From the IMG/VR virus record IMGVR_UViG_3300037826_000057, positions 1 to 64,000 of that record: DNA of 64,000 bases; one strand, given 5' to 3'. The notes beneath the pieces were generated by a model. The model saw only the letters and a program-made list of their open reading frames with translations. It ran no database searches and was not told the DNA's origin. The position numbers were made by a program, and so were the translations under genes. This document shows positions 38,784 to 44,950 of this stretch, piece by piece; position 1 is the first letter of the stretch; the number at the start of each line of letters is the position of its first letter. The DNA is from a virus.

Positions 38784-38972
38784 GTGAAACTCGTTAATGA
38801 AGGAAAAGAAATTTCAATTTCACAGGTAACCTTAGACTTCATCTACCACTCACTGGTAGTACAGTCCGAGGTAGAAGAAAATTCAATGTTACCCGACGAT
38901 GTTGTTCGTCAGGAAATGTTGGAGGTAGCCGATTTAATTAGGGAAGTCTTAGTTGAGGAGAAACCAAAGTGA
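38784..38972 (+). CDS. Small acidic hypothetical protein
   Basis: 62 residues (MKLVNEGKEISISQVTLDFI), helical acidic C-terminus. AAGGAG upstream. Coupled to the next gene by GTGA overlap. Confidence 0.55.
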   Translation: MKLVNEGKEISISQVTLDFIYHSLVVQSEVEENSMLPDDVVRQEMLEVADLIREVLVEEKPK

Positions 38973-39097
38973 GGATTCACATTCGAATAGAAGAAACCCA
39001 CGCGCAGGAATTGGAAGAAAAAGATAGAAACCGAGCGAGAAGGTTACGCTCAGAAAGAAGAAAGCGTCAAGCGGTTAAGAAAGGAGAAAGTAAATAA
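38969..39097 (+). CDS. 42-residue very basic protein, GTG start
   Basis: GTG overlaps the preceding TGA (GTGA), and its TAA overlaps the next ATG (TAATG). The product is Arg/Lys/Glu-rich helix (EEKDRNRARRLRSERRKRQA). The exact fit between two overlaps supports a real gene; it may bind nucleic acid. Confidence 0.55.
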   Translation: MRIHIRIEETHAQELEEKDRNRARRLRSERRKRQAVKKGESK

Positions 39098-39393
39098 TGT
39101 ATTGCCAAATGTGTAACAAGACCGGTCCCGGTGTAGAAGTGAGAAAAAAGCACCGGCGTGCGCTATGCATTAAATGTGCAATGCAAACACCAAGAAAGGT
39201 AAGTAAACAGGAATTCTTGGAAGTAATGTGGGGTGAGCATCTAAGTGAGGTGCCTTCTCACATTAAACGGGAATTCTATCAGGATTATATGCTTAGCCAG
39301 AATACCCTGGTTAAGTATATCCTGTATTCCTGCTCAGATGTTCATACCGAACAACAAGCATACCGGCGGATTGTAGATAGGATTGAGGTGTAA
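39097..39393 (+). CDS. Zinc-finger hypothetical protein
   Basis: 98 residues. CQMC near residue 3 and CIKC near residue 24 form a zinc ribbon; the rest is helical (FLEVMWGEHLSEVPSHIKR). AAGGAG upstream. Followed by a terminator. Confidence 0.55.
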   Translation: MYCQMCNKTGPGVEVRKKHRRALCIKCAMQTPRKVSKQEFLEVMWGEHLSEVPSHIKREFYQDYMLSQNTLVKYILYSCSDVHTEQQAYRRIVDRIEV

Positions 39394-39429
39394 CCGTAAA
39401 AATTTTTCGCGGTTACACGTAGGAATTAG

Positions 39430-39466
39430 AGGGTAAGTAGTTAATTCTACTTGCCCTTTTTTATTT
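39430..39466 (+). terminator. Rho-independent terminator
   Basis: AGGGTAAGTAG-TTAATT-CTACTTGCCCT (one U-G pair) followed by TTTTTATTTT. Confidence 0.85.
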
Positions 39467-39499
39467 TGCCGACCGGAAAAGCCTAATAACGAACCTAGT

Positions 39500-39670
39500 A
39501 CTTACTCTGGTATAATCCTGCTTTAGTATAATCCTGCTCTGGTGTAACTCTTCTTGGTATAACTCTTCTTGATATAATCTTACTCTGGTGTAATTCTTCT
39601 CGGTATAACTCTTTTTGGTATAATAATACTGTTAGTATAATAATATTACTAGTATAATAATGCTATTAAC
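39500..39670. repeat. Array of -10-like TATAAT units, 15-16 bp period
   Basis: Roughly ten imperfect units carrying TATAAT, TATAAC or TGTAAT begin near 39511, 39527, 39543, 39558, 39573, 39589, 39604, 39619, 39635 and 39653. They are mostly preceded by TGG/TAG and separated by CCTGCTTT/CTCTTCTT spacers. No gene. Flanked by TAACGAACC (39487) and TAATGAACC (39675). Confidence 0.7.
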
Positions 39671-39744
39671 ATAATAATGAACCTTACATGCGCGTGCGCG
39701 TGTGCTTGTAATATAGGATGGACAATCGACTATTTGACGCCAGC

Positions 39745-39772
39745 TTGACAATGCCACAGAACATGCTATAAT
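39745..39772 (+). promoter_or_regulatory. Promoter
   Basis: TTGACA, 16-base spacer, TATAAT, matching the promoter at 38574 in core and in the words AATGC and CATG. An alternating purine-pyrimidine tract (39685-39705) lies 40 bases upstream. Confidence 0.85.
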
Positions 39773-39823
39773 AGGCTTGCGTTAAGGAAAGATTTAGTAA
39801 GAAGAATTAACCAGGAGGTTAGC

Positions 39824-40033
39824 ATGATTCGGTCAGATGTTCATACAACCGGTAGCATAGAGCACAACGAAATCATTCTCACGCGCGGTATGGATTGTTA
39901 TGCCGCACTCACAACCTCCCGGGAATATAACCGGGAGATGCAAATGTACCATCGGCATTTCATTCTTCTGGTTGAGGGATATGACGACGACATTCCTCAA
40001 CCAGATTGGAATGCTGATTACCAGGGGGTATAA
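39824..40033 (+). CDS. Small hypothetical protein
   Basis: 69 residues (MIRSDVHTTGSIEHNEIILT), CCAGGAGG site, His- and Tyr-rich middle (YNREMQMYHRHFILL). Function unknown. Confidence 0.5.
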   Translation: MIRSDVHTTGSIEHNEIILTRGMDCYAALTTSREYNREMQMYHRHFILLVEGYDDDIPQPDWNADYQGV

Positions 40034-40034
40034 G

Positions 40035-40256
40035 ATGCAGGTCAAGATTGAGATAAACGGATACGGGCCTCTGGTCAATGATCTGGCCGAGGTATTAAAG
40101 CGGGACTTACAAAAGTCCATAGAAACGTATTATACGGTCAGGAAAGAATTCGATGAATACCTCGCGCAAGAATGCGCAGAGGTTAGTATTGAAAGCACGG
40201 TAAGACTGAATGACGGTCTTACTGGTGCTCAGGCAAATATCGAGATAGTTGAGTAG
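40035..40256 (+). CDS. Small hypothetical protein
   Basis: 73 residues from ATG 40035, with GGGGGT at the end of the previous gene; longer starts in frame lack a ribosome site. Mixed strand/helix (MQVKIEINGYGPLVNDLAEV). Unknown. Confidence 0.5.
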   Translation: MQVKIEINGYGPLVNDLAEVLKRDLQKSIETYYTVRKEFDEYLAQECAEVSIESTVRLNDGLTGAQANIEIVE

Positions 40257-40265
40257 GGAGGTATA

Positions 40266-40535
40266 ATGTACAAGTTGTTCAAGCTTACACAGGAAAAGAT
40301 TTTCCAGGTTGAAGACCGCAAGGTTAAGATGTATATAAGTAAGAACCGTGAGACGGTTAAGGTAACGTTAACGGATATGCAAGGCCGGGTACTTGCTACC
40401 CGGCACTTCTCCAGGGGTTGGCGACCTCGGCATTGGAACCTGACCACCTGTAAGGGCGGTTGGGATGCTGAGTTGAGTTATACCGTGGGGCGTGGAGCAG
40501 GGATCCACCGGTCAAGTATGTTTTTAGATTTGTAG
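40266..40535 (+). CDS. Basic hypothetical protein
   Basis: 89 residues; strand-rich (KMYISKNRETVKVTLTDMQG), basic C-terminal loop (HFSRGWRPRHWN). GGGAGG site. Last gene before a terminator. Confidence 0.5.
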   Translation: MYKLFKLTQEKIFQVEDRKVKMYISKNRETVKVTLTDMQGRVLATRHFSRGWRPRHWNLTTCKGGWDAELSYTVGRGAGIHRSSMFLDL

Positions 40536-40552
40536 GTAGGAGGTAAAAAATC

Positions 40553-40582
40553 GAGAGGGTGAAATTCCCTCTCTTTTATTTT
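40553..40582 (+). terminator. Rho-independent terminator
   Basis: GAGAGGG-TGAAATT-CCCTCTC followed by TTTTATTTT. An unused AGGAGG lies just before it (40540), perhaps a relic of a lost gene. Confidence 0.85.
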
Positions 40583-41700
40583 ACCCCTGCTAGTGAATAT
40601 ATAACGAACCTAGCACCAAATACCCTCTCCAAAATATTCTATGGTAAGAGGTTCTATGGTAAGAGGTTCTGTGGTAAAAGTTCCCCGCGCTTACATATTA
40701 CAACCTCTCTGGTAATTAGCTTCTCCAGCAGCTAGCTTTTCTGGTAAATACTTCCCCGCGTTACACGTAACCCATATTCTGGTTAGTAGTTAAACTTACA
40801 ATTTATTTTTCAATCTTGTGACAATTTCTTAAAATTTCAGAAATAGCGGTAAAAGTCAGAAATAGCGGTAAAGGCTTTGCGCGGTTACACTCAGGCTTGA
40901 GCTGGTAACGCACCGCCTGGTTAACACATTGCCGCAAGAAATCTTGCTACAACAGAATCCGCTTGCAATATTAATTGTAGCAAAAAAATATAACAAAGTA
41001 TCATTATAATGCAATAACAAAAAGACACCACAAAGTATAACTATATTGTAACATTAATTACAGTAAAGAAATTTTGTAAAATATAATTGTATTACAATAT
41101 GGTGTGTAGTACAATTAAATATACATTACTGATATATTATACGATAAAATATGTATGAAAGTAAGTATGTAATGAACCAGAAAATTGCCAAAAGAATTGT
41201 ATCAAATAAACACCGCAAAACACAATTATACTGTAATTAATATTACAGTAAAGAAATATAACAAAGTATCATTATACTGTAATCTGGTTTGTAGTACAAT
41301 TAAATATATATCTTCTGATATACTATGCGATTAAATATGTATACAATTAAATATTATATAATCAGATATATAATACAATTAAATATGTATGCAATTAAAT
41401 ATATATAACGAACCGGGGAATTGCCAAGGGAATTGCAATCATAAGATACACTGGCAATTGATACACTGGCAATTGATACACTGGCATGTATATATAAGGA
41501 GGGATACAATTATAGGGGGATTGTAAGATAAACTTGTAAAAGCTTTTAGAATGCATGAAATGTTATGCACTTGCAAAAAAGCATTGCATTGCTAAGCATA
41601 AAATAGCTTGAAATCGCCTGAAATCGCCTTAAAAGTGTAGCTTTTGCAAAATATCATTGCAAAAGTTAGCAATTTTAGGGAATTTGGGAATATCCGACGG
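40583..41700. repeat. Long AT-rich non-coding stretch with several repeat families
   Basis: About 1.1 kb without a credible gene. Contents: GGTAAGAGGTTCT units (40640-40675), GAAATAGCGGTAAA twice (40841-40872), two related ~230-base AT-rich blocks (about 40960-41178 and 41190-41414). The blocks share TATAACAAAGTATCATTATA, TTACAGTAAAGAAAT and GTAGTACAATTAAATATA, each closing with TAATGAACC or TAACGAACC. There are six or more copies of AATTAAATAT. Possible replication origin or regulatory array. Confidence 0.65.
41445..41488 (+). repeat. 15-bp tandem repeat
   Basis: GATACACTGGCAATT twice in perfect tandem, then GATACACTGGCATG. Iteron-like. It lies just after the AT-rich blocks and before an unused AAGGAGG at 41497. 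Confidence 0.8.
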
Positions 41701-41726
41701 TTTTAACATTACTGCGTATTTTACGC

Positions 41727-41754
41727 TTGCGATATTCTACTATCCCGCTATAAT
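41727..41754 (+). promoter_or_regulatory. Candidate promoter
   Basis: TTGCGA, 16-base spacer, TATAAT, upstream of the small GC-richer gene group. The -35 is imperfect. Confidence 0.5.
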
Positions 41755-41783
41755 TGTAAGCGTTCTTTAATAATTAAATAGCT

Positions 41784-41975
41784 TTGGACTTATTCAACGC
41801 GCGGGCGTATGTGGCGCTAGCACTTTTACGAAACGGGTTCCGTAGCCCGACGCACAAGCTCATAGTTGCGCACAATGAGCGAGCGAGAGCAGCTTCAACG
41901 ATTTACGACGGCTCCACATGTGACGCGCGGATTGTCCAGGCGCGTTTGTTTGGATTTTCTAGCTTATGGGAGTAG
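41784..41975 (+). CDS. Doubtful 63-residue frame, possibly structured RNA instead
   Basis: TTG-started frame (MDLFNARAYVALALLRNGFR) without a ribosome site, ending one base before the next ATG. The stretch is much richer in G and C than its surroundings and rich in short complementary words. A second frame is also open. It could equally be a non-coding RNA or leader. Confidence 0.25.
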   Translation: MDLFNARAYVALALLRNGFRSPTHKLIVAHNERARAASTIYDGSTCDARIVQARLFGFSSLWE

Positions 41976-41976
41976 A

Positions 41977-42123
41977 ATGATGAAATGCCGTAACTGTGGC
42001 AAAACATACTCGAAACATGAACGTGATGAAATGCTGGCGTATATGTTTGTCGGCGCGCCGGATGAGGATTACATAGTCCTTATTGAGGGATTGTGTATAG
42101 ACTGTTGGCCGGAATACTATTAA
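41977..42123 (+). CDS. 48-residue zinc-ribbon protein
   Basis: ATG 41977 with GGGAG 5 bases upstream. MMKCRNCGKTYSKHERDEML then GLCIDCW forms a CxxC-CxxC zinc ribbon. Unknown role. Confidence 0.6.
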   Translation: MMKCRNCGKTYSKHERDEMLAYMFVGAPDEDYIVLIEGLCIDCWPEYY

Positions 42124-42133
42124 GGGGGATAAG

Positions 42134-42331
42134 ATGAAAAAGATTAAACGTATCTTAATTGTGATAGTGTTGGCTTTGCCCTTAATCCTCTCCGCCGTAG
42201 CTTGCGATGACGAGGACGGCGACGGGGATGTAAGTATCGGACGGGAAGCATGCGTAGCGGCATGCTCCCTCCAGTACGAACGCGGCAGCGAAAGCTGGCA
42301 TAGTTGCACTTCATTATGCCCAGCTGATTAA
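42134..42331 (+). CDS. Small secreted lipoprotein
   Basis: 65 residues. Basic start MKKIKR, hydrophobic ILIVIVLALPLILSA, then AVAC: a lipobox-like sequence with Cys24 as the lipid-carrying residue. The mature part is Asp/Gly-rich (DDEDGDGDVS) with four more Cys (CVAACSL ... CTSLC), probably two disulfides. Small phage lipoproteins often block superinfection; that role is inference. Good ribosome site. Confidence 0.7.
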   Translation: MKKIKRILIVIVLALPLILSAVACDDEDGDGDVSIGREACVAACSLQYERGSESWHSCTSLCPAD

Positions 42332-42372
42332 TCTTAACGATAGATCAAATAAGAATAGTAAAGGAAAAGACA

Positions 42373-43236
42373 ATGACAATCCAGATGGAAAAGCTCGAGA
42401 GTCTGTTAGCTAAAGAACACATTAACGCTCTGGATGTAATCGGAGCGTTAGACTACTGCCTCAATGCCAAGGCAGTAGAATTTGAAATACTCAATAACTC
42501 CAGAAAAGCCTGGGGCAAGCCGATAAGAAGCACGCCGACAAGGCTTGCCCAAAAAGGCACGCTATACAGCAAGGACGGGGAAGTAGTGCAAGCTTCCCCA
42601 AGCAGCACTAAAGGCGCAACTAGCACTTTTAAGAGTGCAAGGAAAGATAACGGAAAAGAGTATGCGGCTATCCTCTTGGATTCACTATTGCCAAATGAAA
42701 GCAGCAAGTTAGCTGCTATGTTGGCAATAGTCGATGATGTAGACTTCACAAAAGTCCTTGGAAAAGAAGCGGGGCAAGCAGCTGAAAAGCTGGCAAAGGC
42801 AACAGTAGAATTGTTCTTTTGTCAAGTGGAAGTAAACAACGAACGCTTGCCCAGCAAAGTATCACGAAAATCCCAAGCTATGGGCGATTCCGACGCCCAA
42901 GCTGAAGCCGACGAGAGCTCGCTCACTCCGGCGCAACGCGCCGCCAATCGTATAGCGCGATTGAAGGGCAACGAGCTGCCCTATAGCGAGAGCGAACAAG
43001 CCGACGAACAAGCCGACGAACAAGCTGGCGAACAAGCCGATTTCAATGCCGATGAACTCGACGAACTCACTGACGTGAAGTATATCGGAACGTCAACGGC
43101 AGAAAAGCTGTTATCGCACGGCTGGACGCTGGATCAAATTAACGTCCAGTATAAGCTGCATGGCGAGCTTCCGCCGGAAGTACAAGAAATTGTATCCGCT
43201 AAGGCGGCAGACAATCTTAAAAAAGAAATTGAATAG
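42373..43236 (+). CDS. Hypothetical protein with acidic repeat and HhH-like C-terminus
   Basis: 287 residues. N-terminal helical part, a middle with VEFEILNNSRKAWGKP, a low-complexity acidic repeat (EQADEQADEQAGEQAD), and a C-terminal TDVKYIGTSTAEKLLSHGW resembling a helix-hairpin-helix DNA-binding element. Codon use is richer in G and C than neighbours, hinting at separate acquisition. It ends at a strong terminator. Function unknown. Confidence 0.6.
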   Translation: MTIQMEKLESLLAKEHINALDVIGALDYCLNAKAVEFEILNNSRKAWGKPIRSTPTRLAQKGTLYSKDGEVVQASPSSTKGATSTFKSARKDNGKEYAAILLDSLLPNESSKLAAMLAIVDDVDFTKVLGKEAGQAAEKLAKATVELFFCQVEVNNERLPSKVSRKSQAMGDSDAQAEADESSLTPAQRAANRIARLKGNELPYSESEQADEQADEQAGEQADFNADELDELTDVKYIGTSTAEKLLSHGWTLDQINVQYKLHGELPPEVQEIVSAKAADNLKKEIE

Positions 43237-43240
43237 CATA

Positions 43241-43278
43241 AAATATGGGCAAGTGTAAAAGCTTGCCCATATTTTTTT
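43241..43278 (+). terminator. Strong rho-independent terminator
   Basis: AAATATGGGCAAG-TGTAAAAG-CTTGCCCATATTT with a run of seven T. Ends the rightward region; the leftward late genes converge on this point. Confidence 0.92.
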
Positions 43279-43279
43279 G

Positions 43280-43765
43280 TGGCAATAAACTAAATAAGCA
43301 TTATAATAATCTAATATATAATAAGATAGATTATTATAATAAGATAGATAGATACAACGGATATATTATAAAATACTAACATATTATAAAATATCTAGGT
43401 ATTTTTTAATGCGTGCATATTTTTTAATACTGCGGTATTTTTTAATATGAGGGTATTTTATAATACTGTGATATTTTTTAATACTGCGGTATTTTTTAAT
43501 ATCACGGTCTATTTTATTTTGTAGATAAACTTGCAATCCCCCCTATTGACCGTAAAAAAAGCCTACCGTGCTGTGGCGCCGGCCCCATGTGAACCCCTTA
43601 CACGCCACAACCAAAAATCCCAAAGTTCATGCCAATCCCAAAGTTGGTAACCGCAGAGTGGGTAGGATCATAAAGTTGGTAGGATCACAAAGTAGGTAAC
43701 CGTAAAATTGGTAACTATATTGGTGTATATTATATATCAGTGTATATTATATTGGTATTTGTATA
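43280..43765. repeat. AT-rich repeat stretch between convergent operons
   Basis: No gene. About six copies of a TATTTTTTAATA unit with spacers CTGCGG/TGAGGG at 17-20 bp period (43398-43505), then GTTGGTAGGATCA-like and TGTATATTATAT units. Probably intergenic filler or a recognition array. Confidence 0.6.
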
Positions 43766-44035
43766 TTAATACCTTTTATAACTTATTCTTATCTCTAGTT
43801 CTGTGCTGTTATCTAGGGCTGTGTTTACTTCTTCTATTTTATCTAGTATTTCTTGCAGCATTTTATCACGGGTTTTTCTACTTTGGTTTATTTTTTCTTC
43901 GGTCTCTCTTATTGTTCTGCGTGCGCTGCTAGCTCTTCTGGTGTCTGCTTTCAATAGTTCCTCCCAGCTTATATTTTCCTTACCTAATTTTTCCTCATTT
44001 AATCCCGCCTTACTTGATTTTGCCCTATCGCACAT
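43766..44035 (-). CDS. Coiled-coil hypothetical protein
   Basis: 89 residues from ATG 44035 (AGGAGG 8 bases upstream; an in-frame GTG at 44044 is too close). Long charged helix (EEKINQSRKTRDKMLQEILD). Last gene of the late operon. Unknown. Confidence 0.5.
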   Translation of the reverse strand: MCDRAKSSKAGLNEEKLGKENISWEELLKADTRRASSARRTIRETEEKINQSRKTRDKMLQEILDKIEEVNTALDNSTELEIRISYKRY

Positions 44036-44051
44036 CGGACACACCTCCTTA

Positions 44052-44363
44052 TTAGGTACCTACTTCCTTGTAGGTACCTAATTGTTCCAGTATTTTGTTT
44101 AATACTGAATTTAATTCTTGGCTGAGTTTTAGGTATTTTTTGGTTTGTTCGTTCTCGTGCTCGGCCAGCTCTCTTAGTAGTTCTACTTCTCTATCCCTTG
44201 CCTGAATTATTACATCTCTGACGGATTTAGATAGTTCTTGTTTGCATTTTAGAACCTTTCTATACTCACGCCAGAGGTATATTACAGCCCATCCCAAACC
44301 AATAACCATAATACCCAAAGGCCCGTATCCAAGCAATATACTCTCTAATGTTAATTCTTGCAA
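44052..44363 (-). CDS. Holin-like membrane/coiled-coil protein, TTG start
   Basis: 103 residues starting at TTG 44363 with AGGAGG 8 bases upstream. One transmembrane helix at residues ~9-30 (LLGYGPLGIMVIGLGWAVIY) followed by a long charged coiled coil. Position at the end of the tail genes and the topology fit small phage lysis or holin-associated proteins, but no endolysin is visible nearby. Confidence 0.5.
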   Translation of the reverse strand: MQELTLESILLGYGPLGIMVIGLGWAVIYLWREYRKVLKCKQELSKSVRDVIIQARDREVELLRELAEHENEQTKKYLKLSQELNSVLNKILEQLGTYKEVGT

Positions 44364-44379
44364 ACTTATAACCTCCTGG

Positions 44380-44530
44380 ACTTATAAATTTTTTTTCAAT
44401 TATAAAAAATTTACACTTAGAGATTTTTACACTTATAGATTTTTACACTTATAAGTTTTTAGATTTACAATCTAGCAAATTTGTTATTTTGTAAATTTAT
44501 AATCTTGTAAATTTATAATCTTGTAAATTT
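44380..44530. repeat. Short tandem repeats in a late-gene gap
   Basis: AGATTTTTACACTTAT occurs about three times (44415-44460), followed by about four copies of a 16-bp CTTGTAAATTTATAAT unit (44483-44530). No gene. Confidence 0.7.
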
Positions 44531-44544
44531 ATAACCTGTTAAAT

Positions 44545-44907
44545 TTATGCCTTAACTTCTATAATCTTATCTAATAGCTGCCAGTCCTGAATACTAAATT
44601 CACCAGAAATATTCTCTAAATCTATTTCCGGGGGTGTAAAGTCTATATCTACTTCCTGTGCTAAAAGCTCTGAAAATTCTTGAGCAAACTTTCTAGCTTC
44701 TACACTATCAGCTTTAATACTTATACCCTTAGTAGTTTTTGTAGCGTATTTTTTAATTAGTTTTTCACGCTCTTTTTCTATAATTTCAATTTCATCAAAA
44801 ATAACCTGAAGTTCTTTATTTAATTTATAACTTTGTACTGCGCTCATATTTGCCTGTACTAACTTACCTAATGCTTGCCTTGCATTCCAAATGTCTAATA
44901 ATTGCAT
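44545..44907 (-). CDS. DUF1617-like tail-region protein
   Basis: 120 residues, helical. LGKLVQANMSAVQSYKLNKE ... IEKEREKLIKKYA resembles the small DUF1617-type proteins found after tail fibres in Gram-positive siphophages. Role unknown. AGGAGG before ATG. Confidence 0.5.
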   Translation of the reverse strand: MQLLDIWNARQALGKLVQANMSAVQSYKLNKELQVIFDEIEIIEKEREKLIKKYATKTTKGISIKADSVEARKFAQEFSELLAQEVDIDFTPPEIDLENISGEFSIQDWQLLDKIIEVKA

Positions 44908-44950
44908 TTTATTATCCTCCTTTGTTAAATTCTACCTTACTAATTTACTG

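Noticed and set aside
39500-39670. Possible CRISPR array
   Set aside because: Units are 15-16 bp, imperfect and lack unique spacers; no cas genes nearby.
43708-43932. Rightward hydrophobic frame
   Set aside because: Antisense of the coiled-coil gene 43766-44035, which has the better start.
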